This document shows positions 40,401 to 55,400 of a stretch of 64,000 bases of DNA, one piece after another; position 1 is the first letter of the stretch, and each line of letters begins with the position of its first letter. Origin of the DNA: Siphonodentalium dalli. Lineage: Eukaryota > Mollusca > Scaphopoda > Gadilida > Siphonodentaliidae. The DNA lies in the NCBI GenBank assembly GCA_032622095.1, contig CP136062.1, positions 151,584,875 to 151,648,874 of the forward strand. Direction: 5' to 3'. The notes beneath the pieces were generated by a model. The model made no database searches. It saw nothing but the letters and a program-made list of their open reading frames with translations, and was not told the origin of the DNA. The position numbers were made by a program, and so were the translations under genes.

Positions 40401-43400
40401 ATATAATCTCACGGTTTGGGGAATGCAGGTAATAAAAACATTTTATTTAAACAAAATTGTTGTAAGTCTCGCTAATGAGGTGTCAGGTGTGTTCTATTGT
40501 CTCTCTGAATAGGCACCTCATGTCGCGGGGGGGTATGGGTATTAGAATCTATTCAGTTACTGAGTTGACTTTACCAGCTTGACTTGTCGCGAAATTATGT
40601 TTCATATATCATTGAAGCCATTTTGTTGCATCATTACTCTAGTATTACATGTGCCACAGTGAGAAGTTATAACTGGTCAATTGCATAACATCGAACTAGA
40701 CAGTGTTCAGTCTGCAGCGACACTTCATGTCTTTGATGATCAACATAAAAGAAACCTTGTCTACATGTGGATACATTGGGTTCAGTTCAGCTCATGGAAT
40801 TCACCACCCGTGCATGACTGATGGCAGTGGCATCGTTAAAGGAACAATGCAATAAGCCTTTAAGAAGTTAATATGTGTTAACTGTTACAGATTACGTGAT
40901 AATATGAACGTTCAATGGCACTGCTGTCATGATAGCACATAGGTAGTGCTTTTTCCCCGACTAAACGACTAGCAGATTTCAGGATCGACTAATTTAATAA
41001 TCGCGTCGACTTCGACTAGTTGATTAATAAATCGTTTCAACACTATATTGGGCTTACTTAATGTGCTGCGTGGGCTAGTCTCAAATTCTCGGCAGATTTT
41101 GTGAGAACAAGGGGTACGCATCTAAGATGCTTTTGTCAAGTTTTTTGGCAGTTGAACCAAACTTCTGCCAATAAGGTGCACAACTCCGGGAAAAAAAGTT
41201 GGACGGTGGTATATTATTGCAATAGACCTATATACCAAATATCAATTGAATCCGTTAATATTTCATTGAGTTATCGCACTAACGGTGATAAAATTGTGAT
41301 TAAAATAGACAAACTAGATCCATAACACCGGAAAAAAAATTCGTCCGAGATATTGTTGCAATAGACTCATATACCAAATATTGTTTAATCGGTTAATATT
41401 TCATTGAGTTATCGCGTTAACGGTGATAACATTGCTAAAAATAGACAAACTAAGACCCAAAACTCTGCGAAAAAAAATTCGGACAAACCTGGTTTTCGAA
41501 CTCGTAGAGATATTGTTGCAGGAGTCTCATATACCAAATATTGTTGAAATCAGTTAATATCTCATCGAGTTATCGCGCTAACGGTGATAAAATTGCTAAA
41601 AATAGACAAACTAAGACCCAAAACTCTGCGAAAAAAAATCGGACAAACCTGGTTTTCGAACTCATCCGAGATATTGTTGCAGGAGACTCATATACCAAAT
41701 ATTGTTGAAATCGGTTAATATTTCATCGAGTTATCGCGCTAACGGTGATAAAATTGCTAAAAATAGACAAACATACCCATAATTCTGTGAAAAAAATTCA
41801 GACAAACCTGATTTTCGAACTCGTCCAAGATATTGTTGCAGTAGACTCATATACCAAATATTGTTGAAATCGGTTAATATTTCATCGAGTTATCGTGCTA
41901 GCGGTGATAAAATTGCTAAAAATAGACAAACTAAGACCCATAACTCCGCGAAAAAAAATCGGACAAACCTGGTTTTTGAACTCGTCCGAGATATTGAATT
42001 AACAACCACAGCGCTGTATCCCCCAATAACACACACTCCCACTACATTCATTAATGACCACAGCGCCGTATCCCCCAATAACATACACACACTACATTCA
42101 TTTCTTAAAGACATATTATGTACTTGTTCGGGTGCGTGAAACTGATAAGTTAGTATCCAGGCGCTATGTCAACTGGAGGAATGTGCCATTCTACTAACAT
42201 CGCCGAAAATCTTAAGCAAATCGACCTTGCCACACCACGTAAATATTTACTACTCGATTCGGGACGCATCTATCGGCGATAAACTAACAAAAACGATTTT
42301 GCCATCGAGAGTCACTGCATGTAATTAATATATAAGAATGACGGTGTGTGTTGTCAATTTGGATATAATATTTGTAAAAATTACTACTTTGAACAAGATT
42401 ATCCTCCATTTATATTTGATCACTCTACCGGAGTGTTTCACATCACTTTAAATAAAAGTAATCTTTACCAGTGTTACTTCTTTTACCCCTTCTAATTTCT
42501 CAACTTTCTTCTTTTCTTTTCTTCTCTGTTAATTAAAAAGAATAAAGGTGATGAGATAAACAGTAGCAAATAGTCCAAACAGCTGAAAATATGATAAACT
42601 GAATGATCGTTGCCAATATTGGAATGAATAAAGTACATGATAAACAATACGTCTGCCTGAAAATCCTCCCAAGACACAAATTTGAAAAGTTTCTCATATA
42701 CTCAGCCCTCGTAATGGAGGAATCGATGTCCAGGTAATACATATGCCTAGATGGAAAAAATCGTGCTGGGCTAAAACAGATTTTACCCAGGTAATATTGA
42801 AATAATACTGCTTTTTGCAACAATATTGCCATTCAAAATCAACAACCTTACAAGCCAGGTATGCTATTTTATTATGATTAGTTATCCAAGAAATTATAGA
42901 CAAAACATGCTTAAATCTAATTGAAACACAGTCACTGTCATCTAAAATGTTAGTTATTTTGGGTAACATTGTTTCCAGGCCACAGCTCAACATATGATCT
43001 ACCTTTTCCCCAACCATCTCCTAAACAATGCCCTTAAGGCGTATTTGCCATGCAATACGTGCGGCATGCTGCGGCACCTGCGTTTTCTGTGGCTACAGCA
43101 TTTTCTATGGTTACTCGTATATTTCCATTGAACTCATGGTTAACTTTGTTATTAGCATATTTTTGTTTAAAATGAATGCATGTTAAAGTGGTGTTTAAAT
43201 CAAAGCGGTGCACAATCACAGTCCAAAACTGACCTAGACCGAAAACTGGTGTGCTTCCAGTGTGATCTTTCTATACAGACATTGAAAATGGTGTAATATA
43301 CTGAACAACTGCAGACAAAAACACGCAATACACATGCTTCCACCAGGTTAGGACTCTGATGTAATCCTGTGGCAGCCCGCATTGCGCGCTGTGTGCAAAC

Positions 43401-46400
43401 ACTCATTGCCTACAGTGTGTTCTAATTCGATGAATCGTGTGGCATGCCGCACTGCAACAGCTGTGTGGAAGGGTCTTTATAGTTAATGCCCCAGTGCCAT
43501 GGATGCTTTTGTAGGAAAACATATGCAAAGAATGAAATGAAATAATTTTGGCTAAAGAGGCTGTATTTCTGATTGACCCAATGAAATATTAGTACAGTGA
43601 AACCTCTCCAAACCAGACCCTCTATAAACTGAATTGCTCTCCATTTCGAACAAATTGTCCAGTCCCGAATTCACACAAATGCACCGAAAGCTCTCTATTC
43701 CGAAAATCGGACAGATTTTTTAGTCCATAAGTGAACAAATACATTAATTTTTACCTCCGAAATCCGAACGCGGAAATCAATACAGACCGAACGCACGTGC
43801 GGTAGATTTGAAATACTTGATGCTGAGCTCTGAAATTGTTTACTTTGATGTAGACTGGATCTTTTATAAGTTTAAATTTCTTTTCTACAATAGACTACAT
43901 TCGTGACGGCTCATTCATTGTGGTAGGTTCATTAAAACTATATTGATGACAATCACTGCCATAATTATGTCACTAAAGATCCCCATTAATCCCAAAAATT
44001 GTGTCCCTGGTGCAGACTTGTTTACTTTGAAAATCAGAAATAGGGAGATTCACCTTCATAAATAGGGAGATTTGGATAAAAATAGGGAGATTTTATCTTC
44101 GATGGTAAATTACTAAAACATCACGTATAGAAAGGAATTTATGGGCTACTATAAATAAAGAATAAGTTATTATGATTATATATGATTTTATTTTATATAT
44201 AAACTTAAAAATCAATAATAATATATTACAACATTACTCGTCGCATCGTTGATCTTCATGGTTGAACTTTGGAAGATTTACTGCAGTTTTGTAGTCGATT
44301 AATTCGTCTGCGAGATCGTCGAATTGCTCATCTGTCTGAATTAGCCCAAAGCGTTTTGACAAACTTATCAACGATGATTCCGTAACATTGTCCCTGGCTT
44401 CTTCCTTTGGATTAAGAATGGTCAAATCATCAAATATGTGTTCCTCAAAGGGAAATTTCTGAATCATTTTGTCAACAATTGACTGATAGAACGTACGCGC
44501 ACTGTCATAAAATGTTTTCACTTCTCTTGGGCTTATTTGCCCTTTGACCTCCTTGATGTATGCGCGCGCTGTCATGCCAACTGCGAGACTAGTATCCGGA
44601 AGTTGATTTTCTGTTAACTCATATCCATTCGGCAAACATCGTCAGATTCCGTCACATCACCTTGGCCCACAAAGGTCACAGGTTGGGGAGTTCAGAATGA
44701 ACTCATATCGTACCGAGGTGATAGTGTCACTGGCTTTTATCACGATGCTTTTTTACGAACTTTCCTAAGAATTTCCTTAACAACCTTTCCATCTCAGTCT
44801 GCATGAATCCCAGCATGGTTTCGTCTGATTGAAATAGCGTATTAAATTCGTTCATTGGATGAAGAATGTAGTTTAGTAAATAAGTGATTTGTTATGACGA
44901 AAGAAAAATGTGTTTCGTTATATAGTCACACATAAGCTTGTAAGGAAATCCGCCGTTTATGATATTGACAAATACAGCTCAGTTTCCACTTACTCTTTCG
45001 TCACTTTCACAAAAGAATCAAAGCCGACATGAATACCAGTGTCGCTGGTAGGATTAGTCTAAATTGATTTATTGCACCCGCATGGCTTCATTGCGTGTGG
45101 TCAGCCGCTAGCTAATTGATTTTTGCGCCTGTTTTAGTCGCCACAGGGACAGCCTATTAATCACTGTAAATTATTTTTTTATTCTGGTATAGACATTTGA
45201 AATCGGGAGATTCTGTTTCCGGATCGGGAGCGCGGGAAAAGACGATTAAAATCGGGAGTCTCCCGCGAAAATCGGGAGGGTAAACAAGTCTGCCCTGGTG
45301 TCAGTCCAACTCACGGCAAAGGTGTGATAAAATTTAATCACACCACATTATTTTGACCGGTACTGTAAACACAAAGCAGGAAGCATGGAGCATGACACGT
45401 TATCATGACGTAACACTGATTACTGTTGGATACAGATTACACTGAGCGGGAATTCCCTTGATGCATTGTATCGTTGCTGAACTGGTCAATAGTGGTTATT
45501 GTCACTTTGCATAGTGGTTGCTAATTATCAAATTAAATCACTTGAGTATGACTTCAGCTGTCAATTAGTGAAAAAGGGGATGTTGTAAACACATTGTATG
45601 AGATAAACAATGGGTCTAGGCCGGAAATTTTACATATTAAATCGGAAGGTAGTTTACATAATTTGGAAATGCAGTTTTCTCATTTATTGTTATATTAGGC
45701 TTTGCGTCATTGGTTCAGTCATTGGATGATACAATAAACACTTTTGATAGCAATTTTATACCAATTAGAGTAAGTGATGCTCTAACTACTATGCACGCTG
45801 GATTTCCGTGGTGTTTTTCTAATTCATTGTTGATTTTTTCCTTTCGATTTAAGCATATATTTTAACGGATATATGATCACTGAACCATATAGAGCTAATT
45901 ACATTTTTAGTTCTGATTATACCATGTTTTATCATTTGTTAATTATATTATATTTGCTACTTAATTGAATGAACTTTAATTATTAAAAAATAAGTTGGTT
46001 GTGCTTCGACAATGCTTAGAAACGACGGAAATACATTCTGATTGTAGAACGATTTTCTATAAACTGAACACCTCTTTAAACCGAACAGAAGGGTCGGTCT
46101 GAAGGGTGTTCGGTTTGGAGAGGTTTAACTGTAACCCAATAAACTTATTTTACCTAGGTATTAATAGTATTTCCTTTGCAAACTGATTTTTCCTCTGCTT
46201 TTACCTAGGCATTGCATATGCTAATTCCAGGGCTGTATACTTAACAAAGTTTGTGATGAAAAACATGGCCAAATGGCTATTGAACATAACTAACTTATCC
46301 AGGAATTGATGAGATTATTTACCTCATGTGATTAGCAATGATCACATGACCAAGGAAGTGACCGTCACATGACAATTTGCATCAACATGCAAACTGATGC

Positions 46401-49400
46401 ATTAAAGGTGTAATTCTATGGTGTGATTTCATATGGTTACCTTCTTTTTCGCTCTTCTTTTCTCAGTTTTTCTCCTTTCTTTTTCCTGTTCATTAAGTTC
46501 TTCAGAATTTTTGGCTTCCTGGAAAAATAAATATTGAAAATATTTCAGCAGATGTAAACTTTTCAATCATGTGATAAAAACTGGACTCATTTGCCACTGT
46601 AAGTGTCCAGCAGCCAGTTATTACATGTCCAGCAGCCAGTTATTAATTTTGGGGTATGTTGGTTTTCAAAGGAACATTCAGTTGTAAAAGTATACAGTGG
46701 AATAGTCTATTATTTATCTGGAGGGGTTTTCAATAAAAATATGCAGACAACAGATAATAAAAGCGCAGAATGAGTCCTAATTATTGGTGGGAAATGTTCA
46801 GATATTAAGTTTGAGAAACGACCTATAAAGCAGGAAAATAAACAAGTTTGGCCTTATTGGTATCCAGGGTATATTTCTTGGTCGGGGAGATAGGATATAA
46901 ATGTTTTTTTACTCCCTATGGAATACTTACTTCTGACTTTGAGCCATGACTAGAAATATCTGAAAGTAGATGAGAAATTAACCATATACATTTCTACTTA
47001 AAGCAATTACGGAAGTCTTCAAATGATATCAGGCCTTGAAAAGTGAAAATAGTACATAGGTCCACACACAGTATGTGATTAAGTAGGCCTTTAACAACGG
47101 GGTGCTGATAAAGGTTCCAATAAGGTGTTGTTTTAGTGACTGAACACTTCTCATCAAGAACCCATTTGAAAGAAAAACAACACTCGCATTATGAGTGATG
47201 TCAGGTGACTTTGATAGACCATTTATCCGCCTCGGGGTTCAAAAAGAGACATCCAGGTATTAAATCTCCATGTACCCCACGATGTTGCCGAAGATAACGA
47301 TTTTGTCCCCACAACAATAACCATGTCTCCTTAAATAAAGTGTGTTTTTCAGAGGTTTTCCGATTAATTCACACCAATAAGAATAATTCAGTAGCTGACC
47401 TAAGGATCCGGCGTCAGGTGACGTCAAATTCGGCGTGCGAGAGCAACGTCACGATTGGTGGAAACTGCCAGTTCAAGGGTCATCCATATACCCCCGATTG
47501 GCGCACGTTCTCTTATACCCCGCTGTCAAGGGTGACGGGGGACATGGTGATTTAAACGTGGCGCTGTAGCCAATCAGATTGATAGTCACAACCAGATGTG
47601 GGGACAAGCCTCCATATAGTGTGTCTGACATTTTCAGAATGAGGTCCCCAGAGTGTAAATTTAGTGACTATATCCCGCACAGAATCACCAAATTCACCCT
47701 CAGGGAACCTCATTCGGCTTAAGCATAGGAAGTGTCTGTAGTCTCAAATTAACATTGTTTTTAGTTACTTTTCAGTTTCTATATCCCCTAATTACAGAAG
47801 ATAAAATACACAATCGAGGTGACTAATGGGTGAACATCATAGCAGAATGAGGTTCCCAGAATGAGGTGAATTTGGTGATGCCCAATGTGCGGGATAGCGT
47901 CACTAAATTCTCCCTCTGGGGACCTCATTCGCAAATGTCAGACATCTATATCCAGGCTTGCTACCAAAGAACTGGTCTGCAAAACAGAAGCTACAGGTAG
48001 TCACCTTAAGGCTTAGTAACACACCAATAATACTGATAATTCTTGCATATACTAGTAGAGTCAAATCTCGATAACTTGTACGTCAAACTCTCACAAACAC
48101 ACGACACTGAATATGAGTCCTGAATATACTGATTGCATATAAAACCTGTTCTATCACACGACTCAGTGATTAGGTAATTACTGAAACACAGATTATCACT
48201 GAAGCAGACCACTGGAGGTCATAATTGGTTTCATTGAGTAAGCATCTCTTGCTGATAATTAAAGGTTCATTTAATTTTCGAGTCACCGATTATTTTATTT
48301 TACAATGACTTGATATACGGTTTTAATAACAATCTATGCCATAGAATACTATAATTCATCACCATTTGAAACATATGTCTCAGAAGATGCACATAGAGAA
48401 ATAGAAATAGCTGAAATCATAGAATGATTCCCCACGTTTTGGCTCCCAGAATGGAACATAATTCAAACTAAAGATGTATTTTCAATGGAAGGGTAATAAC
48501 TCTCTCTTTTAGATATAGAGTTATTCCCCCTCCATTGAAAATAATGCATTTTTACTACAATGTAGATGACAAAAACACGTTGGAAACTCAACACAAACAA
48601 CATGTTCACAGTTTATTACACCAGATAAGTTGATAATACAAAGTTCTGGAGCTTCCTCTTTCAAATGGTATATAATATGGCATATATTTTATATATGTGA
48701 TCTGGGGGTTCGAAAATTAAGTAGGCCTTTAACAACGGGGTGCTGATAAAGGGTTCCAATAAGGTGTTGTTTTAGTGACTGAACACTTCTCATCTAGAAC
48801 CCATTTGAAAAGAAAAACAACACTTGCATTGTGAGTGATGTCAGGTGACTTTGATAGACCATTTATCCAGGGGGTATTTTCGATCTCTCGAACACTTCAG
48901 TAACTCGATTTAAACAACCGGTACTCAGGAAAAGAAGTTATTGAGACGCTTACCTGTTCTATTTTTGGTATTATTGTTTAGGTGTATATCATATTCCTCG
49001 TCATCTTCAGAGTCTGACTCATCGTCATCATCTGATGAGTGGTATGAACCATTTTGAGTAGCTGAAATTAGACATTAATCTCCTTAGAAAAGCTGAAAAT
49101 CAAGGCTAAAAAATGGTATTTAATTTTCAGACACCGCCACATTGAAATAAATGATTTTATTTAAAAAATTTATGTTATGGCAAAAAAAGGAAGAAAAAAA
49201 AATCCTATTTCAAAAAAATTTGGGTATGTTTTTACCAACATGCATTGAGCATTAATTGCAAAATACATAAACTCTTAACCCTTTACCCAACAGAAAGGCC
49301 CTGTGCCAATGCATTCTCTTATATATGCGAGTCGACCATAGGTCGCCTCGCATATATAAGAGAATGCATTGGCTTAACACATTAAAAATTATAAAATTGT

Positions 49401-52400
49401 TAAAGAATGTAAGAAAAAATGGTAAAAAGTGTTTTTTAGGCCAATGCATTCTCTTATATATGCGAGGCGACCTATGGTCGACTCGCATATATAAGAGAAT
49501 GCATTGGCACAGGGCATAACTGTAACTATCACAATGTGGTCAAGGAGCCGGTTCCAATGATATCCATATTTGTATGGTTCTATTGAGACAGACCGAAGAT
49601 ATTTTAGGCTGTTGAAGCTTTATTTGGCCGGTTTTGGCCGGTTTGTTGGGTAAAGGGTTAACATAGCTCTGAGTAATGTGTGAAGAGTGACTATCATGTA
49701 TATGCAGTGACATAGAAAATGAAGTAGATGACTCCAATGAAGTCATCTAAAAAAATTTGGGTATGTTTTTACCAACATGCATTGAGCATTAGTTGCAAAA
49801 TACATAAACTCTTAACCCTTTACCCAACAGAAGGGCCCTGTGCCAATGCATTCTCTTATATATGCGAGTCGACCATAGGTCGCCTCGCATATATAAGAGA
49901 ATGCATTGGCTTAACACATTAAAAATTGTTAAAGAATGTAAGAAAAAATGGTAAAAAGTGTTAAAAAAAGATTTTTTTTAGGCCAATGCATTCTCTTACA
50001 GTATATATGCGAGGCGACCTATGGTCGACTCGCATATATAAGAGAATGCATTGGCACAGGGCATAACTGTAACTATCACAATGTGGTCAAGGAGCCGGTT
50101 CCAATGATATCCATATTTGTATGGTTCTATTTAGACAGACCGAAGATATTTTACAATGAAGGATGTTTTATTTCGATTTTTGATATTATAACTAAACATT
50201 TTTTGGAAAAAAAATTTGTTTTTTGTGTACTGGTATGTTACCAATTTGTCCATACATATTGAGTATTAATTGCGAAATATATAACCTTTTAACATATATG
50301 CATAGTGACATAGAATATGAAGTAGAAGACTACATTTTCGAAAAAGATTAGCTGATCATCATAGTCAGGTGTACTAATTGTAGTTCCAGAACAATTGAAA
50401 TGCCTGGAGGAAATTTAGGATCCCATGTTAAAATGGAGAGGTGTCAATTTATAGACAACATTGAATAACAATTGTTAATAGTCAGGGGCATTATAACATT
50501 ATAGGGTATACACTTGTAGTACAATGTAATTTTTATATCAGACAAGCAGATTAGCCCGCCACTGGCGGCATTCGTCCCATGGCTTTGTTTGAAAAAGCAA
50601 TTGCTACAGCTTCCGAAACACGTGTGCTGCATTTGCAAAACAATTCGTTGAAATCCGCCAGTTTTACCCGATTTGACCTTGAATTGACCATTTTGAAGGT
50701 CAAGGTCAGGTCCTGGTAACGATTTGACCCGTCCATTACATTGCCCGGACAAAAGTACACCTAGGTATCAAATTTCGTCGAAATACGCCAGTTTTACCAG
50801 ATTTGACCTTGAATTGATCATTTTGAAGATCAAGGTCAGGTCGGGGTCACAATTTGACTGGTCCATGAGACTTCCCGGACAAAAGTTCCCCTAGGTAGCA
50901 AGTTTGCACTCAATCGGTAGGGCCGTTTTCGAGTTTATAACGGACACACACATACATATCATTTGTGGGTACCCGTTTCAAGGTGAAGATCACCTCGGGC
51001 GGAAAAACCGACGCGATGAAAATCTCCCCCATTCCTAGGAACCCCTAAGTATGAACACAGACATAAGGATCACACAACACGCTCATGTCTGGACACAGAC
51101 ACAACATGCTCATGTCTGGACACAGACACGCTCTTTATCAACGACACTGCAGATACGAACGCTCTTTAACTATCACGCGATTAACCCCATAATTCCAAGA
51201 CGGCGGCAGTGGGAATGGAGAATGAGTGATTGGAGCTTCTCAAAAGCAATGCGACGACACTTCATCTGGGTTTTTACCCTTAGATATGAAGTTTGGTTGA
51301 AATCCGTCTGGCAGTTTTCCCGGCCATAGCTAACACACAGACAGAAGTCCCAAAATATATATTAGACTAGCAGATTAGCCCGCCACTGGCGGCGTTTGTC
51401 CGAAACATGACATTTTTTTGCTTTTCAATGAGTTAATTGTGCCTTTTTAATCAAGAGAAATTATGATACCCGTCCCTAAAAGAGGTATGCCAACAATGTC
51501 GTTGTTGTTGGCATTCACGGCTTGGGTGGCCAACACGGCTATATTAACTAATGGTACCCGTCCCTAAAAGAGTCGTTGTTGTTGGCATTATGTAGTTGTT
51601 GTTGGCACCCGTTCCTAAAAGAGGTATGCCAACAATGTCTTTGTTGTTGGCATTCACGGCTTGGGTGGCCAACACGGCTATATTAACTAATGGTACCCGT
51701 CCCTAAAAGAGTCGTTGTTGTTGGCATTATGTCGTTGTTGTTGGCATTCACGGCTATATTAACTAATGGTACCCGTCCCTAAAAGAGTCATTGTTGTTGG
51801 CATTCACGGCTTGGGAGATCATGGCTATGTAGTTCCCGCTTGTTGTTGTTGGCACCCGTCCCTAAAAGAGGTATGCCAACAATGTCGTTGTTGTTGGCAT
51901 TCACGGCTTGGGTGGCCAACACGGCTATATTAACTAATGGTACCCGTCCCTAAAAGAGTCGTTGTTGTTGGCATTATGTCATTGTTGTTGGCATTCACGG
52001 CTATATTAACTAATGGTACCCGTCCGTAAAAGAGTCATTGTTGTTGGCATTCACGGCTTGGGAGATCACGGCTATGTAGTTCTCGGTAGCGAAAACTAAT
52101 AAAAAATGTAGAGTTACACCTCTTAGATCAATTCTGCCTTTTCGTCGAGGACTATAAAGAGCGTTAACCGTTTAAATCTCCCAATATGGAAGATATAAGG
52201 AGCGTTGGTGTGTTAACCCCCACGGTGCCATTTTTTGTGACTGGGAAGGGAGAAGCGGTGCTCTGAGCTTGTCCAAAATGCGACGTGGACGATCCCTGTG
52301 GGTTTTTACCCTTATATACGAAATTTGAGCTCGATCCGCGCAGCCGTTTTCGATTCTATGAAGTACCCACATACACACATATATATATACGGAAGTCTCA

Positions 52401-55400
52401 AAATATATAGGAGACTAGCAGGTTAGCCCGCCACTGGCGGCATTCGTCCCATGGCTTTGGTCGATCCATTAATTTTAGTTTTTCAATGTAACCCCGTACA
52501 GGACCGGGCTACTCAAAAACCAAATTTCAAGTCGATAGCTCCACCCGTTTCCGAGATCTGGTCTGCGCATGCGCGAATCTGGCGTCGCACGGGCTCGGCG
52601 ACCCGATAAAATTCGTATCCGGGGCAAGATACATTCACATACCAAATTTCAAGTCGATAGCTCCACCCGTTTCCGATATCTCGTCTGCGCATGCGCTGCA
52701 CGGGCGTCGCACGGGCTCGCCAATACGACAGCGACGACCACCTGGTCAAACTACACTCACGTACCAAGTTTCGTCCCGATCGGTCGAGGTGTTGGTATCT
52801 GATGCAAAAGACGAAATTGTGAGTGTTGGTCAATAGTCCCCGCCGTGAACCTCATCGTCGCAAAGAGCGGACAGTCAATTAACCCCGTTGTGAACCTCAA
52901 TCACCAACGCAACGTAAACATGTGTTGCGTTCTAAAAATAGGAAAGCACTTTCTCTCTGCATAATTCTGCAGATGCTAATAACGTTGCTCCCCGTAGGTA
53001 GCAATATCGTTGTTGTTGATATTTACGGCTTGGGGGCTATTTTCTTATTTAGCAAGTTTGAGCTCAATCGGTTAGAGTCTATAAAGGACACACTCATATA
53101 TATGTAGGTAGCAAGTTTGAGCTCAATCGGCATTCCCTGGAATTTCCCGTAGATTGGCAGATTCCAGTAGCTTTATAACGGTATATCTGGGGAGAAATCT
53201 GATGCTATATTCGTGATTATGTGGGATGATTTCGGTATATACCGAAGGTATATACTGTAAAAACAAAGCGCGCCATCCGTGCTCGCAGGGAATAAATTTC
53301 GAGCGATAACGTTTGCGTTCCCGTATAACTCTGCAGATGCGAATAACGTTGAATGGGAAACAGACGCTCTTTATAGAGATGCGTCAAAAACAAACGCTCA
53401 TTAAATAATCACTTGATTAACCCCCGCCGTGCCTTTGCGGTGATTTGAGATTGGAGAACGGGTGCTCTGAGCTTCTCTAAACCGCGACCACGGTCGTGTC
53501 GGTGGGATTTGACACTTACATAGGAAGTTTGAGCTCAATCTTTACACGCGTTTTCGATTCTATGAAGTACACACACACATATATACGAAGTCTCAAAATA
53601 TATAGTATAGACTAGCAGGTTAGCCCGCCACTGGCGTGGTTGGTCAAATTTTTTTTAATTAATTTAATGTTTTTTTAATTTAATTTATGTTTTTTGGAAT
53701 TTTTGAATATTTATTTAAATTAATTTAATTTAATTATTTTTTATAATTTAATTGTTCTTTAATTTAATTATTTGTTTCTGGCGGAAAAATTGACCCGATG
53801 AAATCCCCCCTTCCTATGAACGACAGACAACGCATTCTTTGTTTTTCAATGAGTTAATTCATGATACCCGTCCTAAACTTCCCCGTTATTTAACCTGCCC
53901 GTGGCCATTGAGCAGCCCCTGACAGAGGTTGTCCACCCTTACGAGATGGTCAATAGTCCCCGAAAAGAGCGGACAGTCAATTAATCCCTTCGTGAAATCT
54001 CTCTGCATAATATTTCGAGCGATAATGTTGCGTTGGATTGTAAACAAACGCTTCTTAGATCAATTCTGCCTTTTTAATCGAGATAATTGCATTTTGCGTT
54101 TCTCATCCGTATTTCGCATTCATGGGGTAGTCGTTTAGCTATGTCGATTGCAATAAAGAGCGTTCATCGTTAACATCTCCGTATATGGTCAATATAAAGA
54201 TCGTTAATGCCTTAACCCCCGGGGTGGCGTTTGCGGTGATTTTGATGATTGGGAAGGGAGAAGAGGTGCTCTGAGCTTCTTCAAAACGCGACCACGGCGG
54301 TGTCCGTGGGATTTTACACTTATATAAGAAATTTGAGCTCAATCTGTACACGTGTTTTCGATTCTATGAAGTACCCACACACATACATATATATATACGG
54401 AAGTCTCAAAATATATAGTTCTAGCAGGTTAGCCCGCCACTGGCGGCATTCGTCCCATGGCTTTGTTTCAGAAACATGACATTTTTGAATATGAATTTAA
54501 TGTTTTTTAAATTTAATATATTTTGTTTCTGAATTGTTTTTTTATTGTTAATTTTTTTTAATTTTATATTGTTTTAATTAAATTGTAAATTGTTTAAATT
54601 AATTTTTTTGTTTCTGGCGGAAAAATTTACCCGTAGAAATCCCCCCTTCCTAGGAACGACAGACAACGCATTCTTTGTTTCGTGAAATCTCTCTACGATA
54701 ACATTGCATTGAATTTAAAACAAATGCTTCCCGTCGGGAAATCTGTCTGCATAATATTTTGAGTCTGCCGTACCCGTCGTAATGTCGTGAAATCTCTCTG
54801 CATAATAGATAACATTGCATTGAATCTGTTGTTGGCATTCAGGGCTTCGGGTCGTTGTTGTTGGCATCACGGCTCCCCGAAAACTCTCACATTGCCGAAA
54901 ACGTGTATTTAGTAATATCGTTGTTGTTGATATTTACGGCTTGGGGGCTATTTTCTTATTTAGCAAGTTTGAGCTCAATCGGTTCGAGTCTATAAAGGAC
55001 ACACTCATATATATGACACTTCCCGTGGGTAGCAAGTTTGAGCTCAATCGGCATCAGGGCTTCGGGTCGTTGTTGTTAGCAATCACGGCTCCCCGAAAAC
55101 TCTCACATTGCCGAAAACGTGTATTTAGTAATATCGTTGTTGTTGATATTTACGGCTTGGGGGCTATTTTCTTATTTAGCAAGTTTGAGCTCAATCGGTT
55201 AGAGTCTATAAAGGACACACTCATATATATGACACTTCCCGTGGGTAGCAAGTTTGAGCACAATCGGCATTCTCTGGAATTTTCCGTAGATTGGCAGATT
55301 CCAGTAGCTTTATAACGGTATATCTGGGGAGAAATCTGATGCTATATTCGTGATTATCTGGGATGATTTCGGTATATAACTATATACTGTAAAAACAAAG

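Larger units (their letters stand above)
43595..46131. mobile_element. pogo/Tigger-like element hosting a nested hAT
   Basis: TIR CAGTGAAACCTCTCCAAACC and CAGTTAAACCTCTCCAAACC (inverted), flanked by TA. Without the nested 1,280 bp and its duplication it is about 1.25 kb. TA target and CAGT..AACCTCT ends fit pogo/Tigger. No transposase frame remains. Confidence 0.82.
49210..50310. repeat. Local tandem duplication carrying the double-hairpin MITE
   Basis: TTTGGGTATGTTTTTACCAA...CATGCATTGAGCATTA is present at 49218 and 49757, each time followed by TTAA and the MITE. A third, diverged flank lies at 50200-50310. GTGACATAGAA.ATGAAGTAGA closes each unit. Confidence 0.8.

Noticed and set aside
54941..55315. 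124-codon plus-strand frame with two LGAIFLFSKFELNR repeats
   Set aside because: Comes from a duplicated (c) unit of the repeat mosaic. The same peptide recurs at 52922-53107, so it follows the DNA repeat, not a gene.
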